Shown here: positions 54,438-64,000 of the stretch, piece after piece
How positions within the stretch are numbered: position 1 is the first letter of the stretch
Layout: each line of letters starts with the position of its first letter
NCBI GenBank assembly: GCA_963281255.1
Contig: OY725498.1
Location: 3,658,001-3,722,000 of the forward strand
Direction: 5' to 3'
DNA from: Aphrocallistes beatrix
Lineage: Eukaryota > Porifera > Hexactinellida > Sceptrulophora > Aphrocallistidae
Length of the DNA: 64,000 nucleotides
Position numbers and translations under genes: made by a program
Notes under the pieces: generated by a model
What the model was told of the DNA's origin: nothing
Seen by the model: only the letters and a program-made list of their open reading frames with translations
Database searches by the model: none

Positions 54438-55327
54438 AATAAATGGAATGGAATAAAATTAGTATATAAAATTGAATATCAGCTGATTCATCTATATACT
54501 GGCGTAAAAATATATTGGCAGGCAGGAATTACATGATAAATCAATTTATGAATTTTAAACAAAAATTCAATCTCTGGTATATACTACTAGATTGTACTCA
54601 ATTGAAAAAGTTGAAAAAGTTGAAAAAGTGGTGTTAAATAGTACATTACAGGCATTCAGGTATTCGCTTAAAATTCTGTTCCATCATTTTCACGTTCATA
54701 AAAGAAATGATGAAAAATTTGAAACCACAAAGTTCACATTTCCAAAGATTATTATATTTTTTGAGAAAAGGTGTGAATATTTTGCAGAATTTGCATCCGG
54801 GTTCAAATCTACACCATACAAGGTTTAGCACCACACCCAGATTGTAAACCCCTAAGAACATATCAGTATGGATTAGGAGGGTATATAAATCTATAAACTT
54901 TACTTTATTTATGGTCCAAATTTGGTGCAATTTGGTCCATTAGAATTCCAGGCGCGAGCAGATGGACGTACGGACGTTATACGCCAATCATGATACAAGG
55001 CATCTCCTATACTCGGAGCTGCACTACAAAAACATCGAGTTTAATATATAAAATATCAAGGTAGTACGTATGATGACTAAATCAATTACCTTCAAAACCA
55101 CCTCCCAAACACCAGTATCTGCCAATCATTTTAGAGAATGTCAACTTTTATTAAATACGTATCCTCATGATAGAGGGGTTTTCAGAACCAACTCCAACTC
55201 GTTCAAGCTATTCCAATCTATTTCGCTTCTAATACATATCAAGTATACGACACTGCTATTAGAATTGACATTAAATAATTTATAACAGAGTCCTGTATAC
55301 TTTGTGATTAAAGTCGAATTCATTTGA
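54438..55327. other. Between RhoGEF and CPT2
   Basis: No gene. (GTTGAAAAA)n-like short repeats lie at 54600-54625. A dispersed repeat with ATGGACGTACGGACG and GGCATCTCCTATACTCGGAG lies at 54950-55030. The two genes converge here, so both 3' UTRs should lie in this stretch. Confidence 0.5.
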
Positions 55328-57256
55328 TTACTTTCTCTCCAGAACATCGATAACCTTATTGATGCTAAGGTTGAGCGCATCAGCGAACTCCTTGGCATCT
55401 CTAGCCTCGTAGCTAGTGATGGCAGCCTCAACGCTCTCATCCTTCACAACATACCCAACTCCGAAGCCGTCATCCACGACAGGAGCAAACGCTCCAATCA
55501 GCACGCTGTCAGAACTAATCGTACTGGTCGATAGGACGAAGTGGTTCACGAACTGGTGTAGAGGGTCAGTGAACAGGTCAGGGGTCTGAGAGTCCAATTC
55601 TTTAGCCAGCGCTGCCAGGCCAAACATGTGCCTATCGAATCCTTTCCCCATTACGGCCTGTTTGACTAGACTGGAGTGCTTCTTAGAGCAGGAAACTAAC
55701 TTCTGAATCAGTTCTTCTGTGGCTAGTTTTCCACTAAAGATCGCCTTCGTACAGTCAAGAGTTTCATTCGTGCAAGGACGCATTGTTTCTGTCCTTCCGT
55801 GTTTGAATGCGGAAGTGCTGGCTGACTCGTAGGTTGCAGCTGTCTTTCCATTGGAAATTAAATAGTAAGCCATTTGTATTGCTAACTGAATGCATGCGTC
55901 TGGAGATAAATCTATTTTTTTGAAATATTTCCGCCCACCTCTTTCAACCTGCAATTCCTTCATTTTCAGTTTATCTGTGCGGGTTTTGAACTCTTGACTA
56001 ACTCTCTCAATTGTTTGCTTCACATTATCACTCAGATTAAAATTCATTTTTTTAACTCTAGTCTCTGCCTTACTCTCTTTCTGAGGTTGGAAAGGGTGCT
56101 TCGCACTGTTCTCGTAGAGAGCTTCGAACAACCTCATCACAGCCACTCCGTCCCCCCAAGAATGCTCGAAGTGTAGACCGCAGTGACCCTGAGGCTCGAT
56201 TATAATTTGGAAGCACTTATCAAACCATCGATTTACTCCATCTCCGTGAAGCATTGACTTCGTTATCTCGGACACATTCGATGAATCGTGTGAATCGAGG
56301 CAGAGTAAAAATAAACCTTCATCGATGGATCTGAGAGATTCTGCATTCTCCTCATTCTGGACGAGTTCTTTCCTCGCCTCTGTCCACGTATCCCTGTCTG
56401 CGGCGGTGAGGATAGAGACAGGGTGCGATGGAACTGGGGGGCTGGATTCTGTTATTCGCAGGAGGTGCTGGTGGATCTCATCGGGGGATAGGACTGTACC
56501 GTCTTCTCGATAGACATCGAAAGAATAAAAGTTTCCTTTAAAAACCACTGAGACGTGTCTCGCACCTGTGTTTGCTACCAACGTATCTTTCTCTGGCATT
56601 GGAATTCGAGTTGAATTGAAAAGATTTTGGAACTGCACCATATCGAGTGGGAACGCTTTATAATAGAAATAAGATGTGTAGGTTTTCAACATGCCGGGTA
56701 ACAGTCTCATGGTTCGTGCGTAAGACTCAGTTTGGCTCTTTCGAGGATTCATATGGAATATCATTGGCTTGAGTTGGTTGTCTAGGAGAGAAGCTTTGAA
56801 TCGAGCGGCGAGAGAGATCATCTTAGTCGCTCTCTCCAATTGGTCCATGTTATGAGGGTCTGGTTTGAAACCCATGAAGGGATTGTGAGTGAGGACGACA
56901 GAGGATCTGTCTCGAAGGTAACGGTCCGTCCATGGTCCGGTTATGTAGCTTGTGTGTTTGTTCTGTTTGTTGCGAGCTACAAGTTCATCTTGCAAGTGTC
57001 TGCCGCTCGTTTCCAGCTGCTTGAGCAGACTCTGCACGTGCGCGAACTGCTTCGAGTCCAGCAGCGGCATCACAGCTGCGAGGTAGTTGCCACAGCTGGC
57101 GGAGAGGCTGGGGATCGGGAGCTGAGGGAGGTACGGCTGGAAGTAGTGGGTGGGGAGTGAGCTGGTCTCGAGGTAGGAAGCTGCTGGGAATGAGGCGGAA
57201 AATTCTCGTGTGGATCTTCTCAAGGAAAGATGTCTTGAAAAGGAGTGGCGAAACAT
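55328..57256 (-). CDS. CPT2: Carnitine O-palmitoyltransferase 2, mitochondrial
   Basis: CPT2 sits on the inner face of the inner mitochondrial membrane and converts acylcarnitine plus CoA back to acyl-CoA for beta-oxidation. One exon codes 642 residues (human 658). The N-terminus MFRHSFSRHLSLRRSTREFS is rich in Arg and Ser without acids, as a mitochondrial presequence is. Family strings are LPIPSL, then YLRDRSSVVLTHNPFMGF, TGARHVSVVFKGNFY, and the catalytic string LHFEHSWGDGVAV with His at residue 365. TYESASTSAFKHGRTETMRP is the conserved carnitine/CoA site, and FGVGYVV follows near the end. The start is the first ATG of the frame and precedes the presequence. Confidence 0.95.
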   Translation of the reverse strand: MFRHSFSRHLSLRRSTREFSASFPAASYLETSSLPTHYFQPYLPQLPIPSLSASCGNYLAAVMPLLDSKQFAHVQSLLKQLETSGRHLQDELVARNKQNKHTSYITGPWTDRYLRDRSSVVLTHNPFMGFKPDPHNMDQLERATKMISLAARFKASLLDNQLKPMIFHMNPRKSQTESYARTMRLLPGMLKTYTSYFYYKAFPLDMVQFQNLFNSTRIPMPEKDTLVANTGARHVSVVFKGNFYSFDVYREDGTVLSPDEIHQHLLRITESSPPVPSHPVSILTAADRDTWTEARKELVQNEENAESLRSIDEGLFLLCLDSHDSSNVSEITKSMLHGDGVNRWFDKCFQIIIEPQGHCGLHFEHSWGDGVAVMRLFEALYENSAKHPFQPQKESKAETRVKKMNFNLSDNVKQTIERVSQEFKTRTDKLKMKELQVERGGRKYFKKIDLSPDACIQLAIQMAYYLISNGKTAATYESASTSAFKHGRTETMRPCTNETLDCTKAIFSGKLATEELIQKLVSCSKKHSSLVKQAVMGKGFDRHMFGLAALAKELDSQTPDLFTDPLHQFVNHFVLSTSTISSDSVLIGAFAPVVDDGFGVGYVVKDESVEAAITSYEARDAKEFADALNLSINKVIDVLERK

Positions 57257-57334
57257 TCCTAAATAGGATATTGTTGAAAATGGCAGAATTTTTCAAGTAA
57301 ATACGTACTATAGTATTAACCGCGGACATACATA

Positions 57335-57490
57335 ATTTACGGAATGTTCCGTAAATTAGACATTTATAATATCCGGAATGGGATTTCCGTAAATTAGGTT
57401 TTAAAATTTCGGAACCATTCCGTCAAATTCCGTAAATTAGGTATTCAGATTTCACGGAATGGCTCCGTTCCATTCCGTAAATTAGGTAAG
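57335..57490. repeat. TTCCGTAAATTAG repeats upstream of CPT2
   Basis: Four near-identical copies of TTCCGTAAATTAG lie at about 57347, 57384, 57428 and 57473. Several are preceded by an inverted CGGAAT, forming imperfect palindromes such as ACGGAATGTTCCGT. They start 80 bases before the CPT2 ATG. This could be a short tandem repeat or a promoter element cluster. Confidence 0.6.
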
Positions 57491-57781
57491 TCCATTCTCC
57501 GCCACGATTTGAATGCACATTTGTTATCTAGATACACCAGCTTGGTTTATTATTTTATTAATTACCTAGCACTTAAGATATAAGTGAATAAACGAGGATG
57601 TTACAGTTAGTTGATAGATCTGAATGCAAACCAATCTCTAACCAATATAATTACTATTCAAATCCGAAGAGTATCCTGATGTATTATTAACTATTTTATA
57701 GAAAATATGAATATGGAGTAACTTATCACTACAATTTAAAAAACGGTACAGTGGAATCCCAGACAACTTCAGGATAGCGAC
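57491..57781. other. Distal CPT2 upstream region
   Basis: AT-rich, with no gene. It ends in the hAT target duplication ATAGCGAC. Confidence 0.4.
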
Positions 57782-58750
57782 CAGTGTTCCCTCTAAGAAT
57801 CCGTGACGGATCCTTTGGATCCGTGAAGTTAATTTAATTTCCGTGACGACACTTCCAGTGGGAGAAAAATTCCGTGCTCAGATTTCATGCTCTACCGTAC
57901 TCGGGCAATATGACAAGGGGCGTGACTAGAACTACCACGTTGACTTCCCTTCACTGTACTGACCATGACCATAGCAGCAATATCACATTCCTTTTAGAGT
58001 GTTTAGATAATGAGAAAGTCTCTTGGTGACTATATGAAAGACTTCTCTTGGCTGGAAGTGCGACAGAAGGGCACTGCGTGTGAGTACCGCTGTGGTACCT
58101 GTTCTGTTCGTGGGGCGAAGAACAAGTTCAGTGAGTGGCGTGTGCAGAAGGTGGGGTTCCAGAGATCCGATGACGGATCATCAGAAAGCCGCGGACAAGA
58201 ACCCTGCCCTGCACGGCAACGCCAAGCTCACGCCCCAGATGTGGGCCGCGGCGAAGGAGAAGGCGCCGCAACAGGCTGGCCTCGCACCACTTCGTCTCTT
58301 GTATGTGGATGTCGCTGTCGGCCACTCCTGACAGAGATGTGGTCTACGCACATTGGGCGCAATCCAAGGCTCGCCGCGAGGTCGTCGTCAGGGCAGTGAA
58401 GCGAGACAGCGCTGGACAACCTCTACATCCTCAACCTAACAAGACTACTTCGCAGACTCTGATTTCTAACCGGATTCTGCGGAAAGCGATGAGGATGATT
58501 ACGATTATTAAGTGGTACAAAAGAGTGACTTTCTGGTAGAGGAAGACTGGAGTGAGAATGACTAGACTTTTTCCCCACACTATCTTTGCATACATCAACA
58601 ATAATCTTAACAATATAATAATCCTTATAATCCTGTAAATGAAATTTTCCGTTTTAAGGGTCCGAAATCCGTAAAATTTCCGTATTTGCCTTTGGCGAAA
58701 ACAGGCAAATTTCCGTACGGAAATTTTTGAGTGCCTTAGAGGGAACACTG
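57782..58750. mobile_element. hAT element with GC-rich interior
   Basis: The ends CAGTGTTCCCTCTAAG and CTTAGAGGGAACACTG are perfect inverted copies. The exact 8-bp duplication ATAGCGAC lies at 57774-57781 and 58751-58758. The interior (58010-58440) is much richer in GC and codes a broken zinc-finger-like start (DFSWLEV, CEYRCG, KNKFS and, in another frame, MTDHQKAAD), as in the N-terminus of some hAT transposases. The catalytic part is absent. Confidence 0.9.
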
Positions 58751-58914
58751 ATAGCGACCATCCTAAAACTTAGACTTTCCAGACACTTATTTCCGAAATA
58801 TACCCACATCAAAACTACGACTATTTTTAGCCCGAGGTTTAATTGTATGAGTTGATGTGTAGAGCATTTTAATTACAGTAATTGGTCAAATCATATTAAT
58901 ATTAGCATGCAGTG

Positions 58915-59937
58915 TTACAGTTTCAAGGGTTTCAATCCTAGAGACGCTCTCAGCTCATTTTGCTGTCTAATCTCTTCCAACTCCTCTCTGCTGTACTTCC
59001 CACTCAACTCTTCTCTCCCTCTCTCCTTCCCCTTATCCCTGGTCTTATCTTCTCGTTCTCTCCTATCCCGATCTCTCCCCCTGTCTCCAGTATCATGCTC
59101 TCTTCGCTCTCTCCTCCTGTGAGGAGGAGGACTTCGTGATGCTGATCTGCTTCTCCTACGGTGTGAGTGCCGACTGCTATGCGGAGAATGCTGTCTCCTG
59201 TGTTTGTGCGAGTGCCGACTGCTGTCTCTATAGGGAGAAGAATCTCTTCGTCTATACTTGTCATCGGGAGACAAGCTTCTGTGTCTCCCGCTGGATCTCT
59301 TGTGCGAGCTCTCCTCACTACTCGAGCTCTCCGACTCCGGGTCGCTCGCAGCTGGATCGTCATCGTCACCAGCAATGTCATCGTCCAGAGCTGAGACTCT
59401 AGGGGGCAGCACCTCACTCTCCTCAAGCACCCATCTTTTCTGGAGACGCGGTAAGAGAATACCAAATACCCGTTCCTCAATCAGCAGCTCATCGATATAC
59501 TCGTCCATATGCGTCAGGGTGTACTCCCCCTGGACATTCTTGAACTTCATCTTCCGATAATCGATGTAGAGAGGCTCCAGATACTTGTAGACGTCCACAG
59601 ATGTGCCCACTAGCCTCAGGTAATACGCGCCTAACGCCCTCACGTACTTGTAATCAGACCGTCTTATAAACTCCACTATGATGTCCTTACTCGGTTGTAT
59701 CTGAAGCATTTTCAGCACGAGGCATAGGAAGGGTGTGACCTGTACATTCTGTCCAAATGTCCCTCCTATGTGGTCTAGAGCCATGGCTTTATCCACCAAA
59801 AGCTCAGCTGTGAGGCCGAAGCATTCTTCTTTCCAAAATCGGCTGTCGTATATCCTATTCCGTATTATTTTCTCAACTAAGTATTGGGGGTTGGTGCCCT
59901 TTATTGAGTTCGCTTCTTTTATCGTTCTGTTCGCCAT
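58915..59937 (-). CDS. PRPF38A: Pre-mRNA-splicing factor 38A with a HIND-like C-terminus
   Basis: A component of the spliceosomal B complex that acts with MFAP1 before activation. 340 residues, intron-free. The PRP38 domain lies at 1-180: TNPQYLVEKIIRNRIYDS, WKEECFGLTAELLVDKAMAL, VTPFLCLVLKMLQIQPSKDI, LEPLYIDYRKMK, ILLPRLQKRWVLEE. An acidic, serine-rich linker (about 185-215) and an RS/RH-rich region (220-310) follow. The last 25 residues contain EIRQQNELRASLGLKPLKL, which resembles the Hub1-interacting (HIND) element of SART1/Snu66. Human PRPF38A ends in an RS tail without this. The start is the ATG before ANRTIKEAN; the longer frame upstream opens only on TTG. Confidence 0.93.
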   Translation of the reverse strand: MANRTIKEANSIKGTNPQYLVEKIIRNRIYDSRFWKEECFGLTAELLVDKAMALDHIGGTFGQNVQVTPFLCLVLKMLQIQPSKDIIVEFIRRSDYKYVRALGAYYLRLVGTSVDVYKYLEPLYIDYRKMKFKNVQGEYTLTHMDEYIDELLIEERVFGILLPRLQKRWVLEESEVLPPRVSALDDDIAGDDDDPAASDPESESSSSEESSHKRSSGRHRSLSPDDKYRRRDSSPYRDSSRHSHKHRRQHSPHSSRHSHRRRSRSASRSPPPHRRRERREHDTGDRGRDRDRREREDKTRDKGKERGREELSGKYSREELEEIRQQNELRASLGLKPLKL

Positions 59938-61028
59938 TCTCTGAAATATTTGATCCCGTGATAACACGAGGTATGACTAAGAATACAAGTATGCAGTCCC
60001 TACCAGGAGTATATCTAATGAAAAAAATACATGTACACGTTTTGTCTACTCAAGATTGTGATTCGGGTTTCCATGGAGTAGGTAATGCACATACACCATT
60101 ATACCAATTGCAAATCTATAATCCTGTATTCCGTCTTTAAACAGTCAAAACCTGCTTTGGGTGTCTAATCAGAACAATTTTAACCAGGGAAAAAAAGTAG
60201 TAGCGACCCTTTGCAGGATTCTCAGGAAGTGGTCTGCTTTCAGGGGGTTCTCCAGCTTGGGCGGGGTCTGTATTGCATACTGCCTCTTCAATCGCAGAGA
60301 TGGAAGCAAATCGTGAGAGAAATGGAAAAACAATCTACTCCTTTTCATGTACATCTTTGAAGTTAACCAGGAACAAATCAATTATTCTTTTGAAAGTTTC
60401 TCTTTTTGAGAATAAAAGTATGCATTAGGAGCGTAATATCAAAGATTTCACAATTTCACGAATTGGACAGTTTTAGTAACCCCACCCTTTCGGCCTGGTG
60501 GAGGAGGGGGTGCCCAGATCCCTTCCATCGGCGCCAGTTCATGAGGCAACGGACATCTTTCAGTAAGGAAATAATAATAATGTATATAAGGCCTGTAACG
60601 AAGTAACTTGCCTCCTGTAACAAACTTTCCGGGGTACAACCTAAGTCAGAGTAACCTTGGGACAGGTTACTTCGTTACAGCACTAGTTTTTTCATGGAAT
60701 GAAGATGTATTTATAATATAAAGTAAGAATAATTCTCACTTTCTCACAAAATAGTAATTAAAATTCGTAGCAGCGCCATCCTTGGTTACATTACTGTTTA
60801 CATTGAGATTCAGTATTCCACATCTTAACCTAAGTTAGGGGTGATATTCTTCATAAAATATTTTTTTTTAACATCGAAAGTAAATTCTGTTAAGTCTAGA
60901 ATCAAAGAAATGGATCATTACAAATACATATAGCAATGTCTGTAACTCTAAAATTAATCCAACAAAAAATACTAAAATTAAAATTCAACAGATAAAAATA
61001 CAAATGAAGCAGGAATATTCTGAAATAA
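59938..61028. other. Upstream of PRPF38A, to the NHL gene
   Basis: No gene. A small palindromic MITE lies at 60593-60680 (arms CTGTAACGAAGTAAC and GTTACTTCGTTACAG). The first 150 bases next to the PRPF38A ATG should be its promoter; no motif was singled out. Confidence 0.5.
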
Positions 61029-62099
61029 TTAGAATATCAGAAGACGGTTGAAACTTGCGAGGATGATTCTCCCTCTTGCATCTAGTGTGACACCAAAAGG
61101 ATACTGTATGCCATCAGTGATTTTATGAAATAAATCTTCTCGATTGAATAGAAAAATAGCATGTTGGCTATAATCTGAAATAATAAAGCTACCAGCACCA
61201 TCTATACAGAATAAGTAGGAACACGTAAATGTTTGGAAATAGAATTCAGAACAGCATTCTGTACCTGAGTGAGGTTATACGTAGATGAAGGAATATAGAA
61301 AAGGGTTAGTGTGGTTCAGTACATAAATGTACTCCTTAGTTAGTTTTATGTCAGAAGGAGACTTCAGTATTCCTTTTCCAAACTGAGACTTAAATAGGAA
61401 ATCTTTGGAGAATATTTGGACTCGATTATTACTAAAGTCACACACAAATATATCTCCATCATTGATAGGAATGCCATATGCGTATTTTAACTGTTCTTCT
61501 CCATTCCCTGGAGTTCCTATCTGTTTCAGGAATGTTCCATTCAATTCATAAACTAACAAACCAGTTTTGTAGTGCACTGCTACTCCACGAGGATTATAGA
61601 ATTGTCCTTCCTTACCACCTGATGTTCCTCCTATACTGAGTACAGGAGTCACTTTTCCCTCATAATCTACTACAGGTAGGCTAGATACTACAGAAGTAGA
61701 GTTAGTAACAGTAAGTCTACCAATAGTACCAGCTAACTCCAATATTGTCTTGTCAAAGTCGAGACTGACGTGTTTAGATTCGAACTGAGATTCAAATTCT
61801 TTCCTTTTCTCTGTTGTTAGATTGATGATAGACTCCTGAATTCCTTTAAGGTTTTCAGATTTCATTTTGTCCCTAGTATAATGTGAGACTTGTTCAAGCT
61901 CTGTTAGAGATTGTTTGTATTTATCTCTTTCTCTTCTGTAAGTGTTTAGAATCTCTTCCAATTCGTATAACAGCTTTCTCTCCCTCTCTTTCAAACAATC
62001 CATCAATTGAAGAAAACATATTCCTATTTCCTTTTTAACTTTGGAGATTTGAACCTCGAATCCATCATCTTCTGAAGAGATAACGTCTGCTGTTGCCAT
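61029..62099 (-). pseudogene. Coiled-coil/NHL-repeat protein, probably disabled
   Basis: The first 274 codons are open from the ATG. A long helical coiled coil (about residues 14-125) has heptads through MDCLKERERKLLYELEEILN. NHL blades start at GGTSGGKEGQFYNPRGVAV. The first blade jumps from VHYKTG to LLVYELNGTF, so the usual strand with the Y-V-x-D-x-x-N-N-R-V motif is deleted in frame. Blade 2 (IFVCDFSNNRVQIFSK) is normal. At about 61280 the frame shifts to YNLTQVQNAVLNSI, and at about 61212 it shifts again to CIDGAGSFIISDYSQHAIFL; the stop is at 61029. There is no RING or B-box. This type is common in sponges. Two indels suggest decay or sequencing error. Confidence 0.75.
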
Positions 62100-62646
62100 G
62101 AAAGAAATAATATAATTCTAAATTTAAATCTTTCGTTAATTTTAGGCTTGCATGGACAAAAGGACCTAACAGTTATCGCATGGCTGTGGAATTAGAGGCG
62201 AAACACAAATTCAATTTCCAGCAGTTAGTGTGCCTATTAGAGGTAATTATAAATTTTCCTTTACTAAGGTCTGACAAATTTTATTATTCTGTGTCCTATA
62301 GTAGTATATTAGAACCATGATCCAATATAAAACAGGACCGGAACCACCGGTACGGTTGATCAGGACCACTTCAAACCTGGTGCATATGGCCTTAACAGTA
62401 CAGGGCACAGTGCTGAAATGAGTATTGATTCAAGACGTAATTGTTTAAAAGATAATGATTAAACTGAAATGACACTCACCTCCCTGATTTGTGACGTTCA
62501 CTCAATAGTATTAATGTTTAACTGAAAGATTTAGCTAGTTTCAAGCTCTAAATGACTTCTTAGTGCGTGAGGAATTCTTGAGGACAAGCATCATAAGACT
62601 TTTGTGTTCCTCGTTATGTTCAACATTGCTTCTTTGGTGCCCTCAA
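62100..62646. other. Upstream of the NHL gene
   Basis: AT-rich, no gene recognised. It ends at the hAT element. Confidence 0.4.
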
Positions 62647-63220
62647 CAGGGGCGGATCCAGGATTTCACGAAAGGGGGGGCCCAATTTGAATAATTATAT
62701 TAAAACCCATATCAAATGACCATTTGCATATACTATACTAAGATTCATAATATTTTTTAGTATGTAATACTGTGCCACTGTATTACCACTAGAGACTGAA
62801 AACTAGCAGCTGCTGATGGCTAGCACTCAGTCTCATCACCTGCGTTATCTAATATATTTCTTAACTTCATCAAGCGTGGTCTTTTGATGGCAAACCGATC
62901 TACAATCTCAGAATACGTGAGATTATGTCTTTGTGGACATAAAGAAGAATTAAATCATTTAATCGTTCTTCACCCATTGAGCTACGGAGTTCCGTCTTTA
63001 CATATGCCAGGGCAGAATTGGCCCTCTCAACAGTAGCAGATGTCACTGGTGCTATTAACAAAAGGTCGATGTTTTTCTAGATTGCCTTTCTAGATTGGCC
63101 TAAAGAAAATGGGGGCTCCAAATATGTAACAAGGAATATACTACTACGAGAACGAGTGCATTAGGCTAGTCCTCGAAGGGGGGGCCCAGGCCCCCTGGGC
63201 CCCCCCTGGATCCGCCTATG
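62647..63220 (-). mobile_element. hAT element with transposase C-terminal remnant
   Basis: The ends CAGGGGCGGATCCAGG and CCTGGATCCGCCTATG are inverted copies with two changes. CTCAA flanks both sides (62642-62646, 63221-63225), shorter than the usual 8 bp. On the minus strand at about 62870-63065 a frame reads VERANSALAYVKTELRSSMG, then LNDLILLYVHKDI: the hAT C-terminal dimerisation region. The rest of the transposase is gone. Confidence 0.8.
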
Positions 63221-63225
63221 CTCAA

Positions 63226-63521
63226 CCACAAAGTACTCCTATACTACCTCACAACTGCTAATGACACATTGATATTCACATATAATAAGAAAGAGCATTC
63301 AGAGGTTTCCTGAGGGATTTGTCCCCAGTTGAGCGAAACTTAATTGAGCGAAACCTAATTGAGCGAAGTATTAATGATAGCCAGGATTAGACTTGAATTT
63401 TCTATAGCGTGTGGTGCGCCTGCATTTGTCCGAAAACTTCTTAACTTCTTAACCTTTCCTACTATACCTTCTGCCAAATTGGTGGGATAAGGCCTAATTT
63501 GAAGTAGGAATAAGGTTTTAG
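63226..63521. other. Intergenic
   Basis: No gene. A short GAGCGAAACTTAATTGAGCG repeat lies at about 63330-63370. Confidence 0.4.
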
Positions 63522-64000
63522 CATAGCCTACTGTATATAAGGCCTCACAGTAACTTGCGGATTTGGGACTAGGGATGCGGTAGAAGATGGTTGAACTAAT
63601 ACATGAGCTGCCTTAAATCATTAACAAAGCACAATAGAGCTTAGGAATGTTTTACCAGCATATATAAATATGGTGTCAAAGTACCCGTATCCATTGTTAA
63701 AATTTAGATTAGTCACCATATGGTTGCGCAATAGGTTATATTTGTGACAAATTTTGTGATTAGGCCGTTTAGGGGCACTTCTAAGTGTTTTTATTATAAT
63801 TTTTTCATGGAATGTTGCAGTGTTCCCTCTAAGGCCGGCCGATATTTTGGTAATTTGGTGGACGGCCGGCCGATTTTGACTGGATTTCGGCCGATGCCCA
63901 GCCGGTCGGCCCGAAATTTTTTGATCCTTAGAGGGAACCCTGGAATGTTGGTACATTCCAGTGTTGCGATGGAAACGTGTTTTGGTCAGTTGAGGTTATA
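63522..64000. mobile_element. Long-armed foldback element, copy 4 (cut by window end)
   Basis: The left arm starts CATAGCCTACTGTATATAAG. It is interrupted by a 125-bp hAT MITE. The second arm, if present, lies beyond the window. Confidence 0.85.
63818..63942. mobile_element. 125-bp hAT-type MITE
   Basis: The ends CAGTGTTCCCTCTAAG and CTTAGAGGGAACCCTG are almost the same as those of the 57782 element. The exact 8-bp duplication GAATGTTG lies at 63810-63817 and 63943-63950. The interior is two GGCCGGCCGAT-like inverted blocks. Confidence 0.93.

Noticed and set aside
56985-57329. 114-codon frame over the CPT2 start
   Set aside because: Shadow of the CPT2 frame in another phase.
58010-58399. 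129-codon frame as a host gene
   Set aside because: Lies inside a hAT element with perfect ends and target duplication; frame is broken.
59004-59480. 158-codon and other frames inside PRPF38A
   Set aside because: Shadows of the RS-rich coding region, where biased codons keep other phases open.
1-64000. tRNA and rRNA genes
   Set aside because: No cloverleaf with consensus A and B boxes and no rRNA core motif was found by eye; a scan with tRNAscan-SE could still find one.

Overview
This is a window of AT-rich animal nuclear DNA. The host genes are MED14 (four exons, minus strand), CFAP161, an orphan seven-membrane-span protein, a PLEKHG5/6-type RhoGEF, CPT2, PRPF38A and a coiled-coil/NHL-repeat protein. 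The cilium gene CFAP161 and CPT2 point to an animal. The coiled-coil/NHL genes without a RING domain, and the orphan multi-span protein, resemble families expanded in sponges. My best guess is therefore a marine sponge; that is an inference, not a proof.

Layout. 1.6-11.8 kb: MED14, whose 5.9-kb first intron is packed with nested transposons. 12-16 kb: repeats and a broken mariner. 16.3-17.1 kb: CFAP161. 17.4-22 kb: a MULE, a decayed NHL gene and a decayed hAT transposase, the last two each split by a small hAT insertion. 22.3-23.5 kb: a frameshifted bacterial-type hldE relic. 23.7-25.9 kb: two pogo-like elements, one carrying a 44-bp minisatellite. 26.1-33.0 kb: a 6.9-kb transposon with long terminal inverted repeats (TIRs), a DDE-like transposase and an OTU protease. 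33.0-36.5 kb: a second large element, flanked by TTAA, with Ulp1-protease and PHD-finger coding. 36.8-37.9 kb: the orphan membrane protein. 38.2-41.8 kb: a set of nested transposons. 42-52 kb: relics (reverse transcriptase, hAT, a second copy of the large-transposon family) and a foldback element carrying a mariner-derived insert. 52.3-62.1 kb: RhoGEF, CPT2, PRPF38A and NHL genes, with a hAT element between CPT2 and PRPF38A. 62.6-64 kb: hAT and foldback elements.

The host genes look like unrelated housekeeping, cilium and signalling genes and form no pathway. The notable content is (i) a bacterial ADP-heptose synthesis gene decaying in animal DNA, (ii) two large protease-carrying transposons plus a relic that joins their parts, (iii) a dispersed GC-rich hairpin module with compensatory base changes, (iv) nests of DNA transposons whose target-site duplications (TSDs) can be read directly, and (v) a Hub1-binding (HIND-like) motif at the end of PRPF38A.

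All homology calls come from reading the translations by eye; no database search was run.
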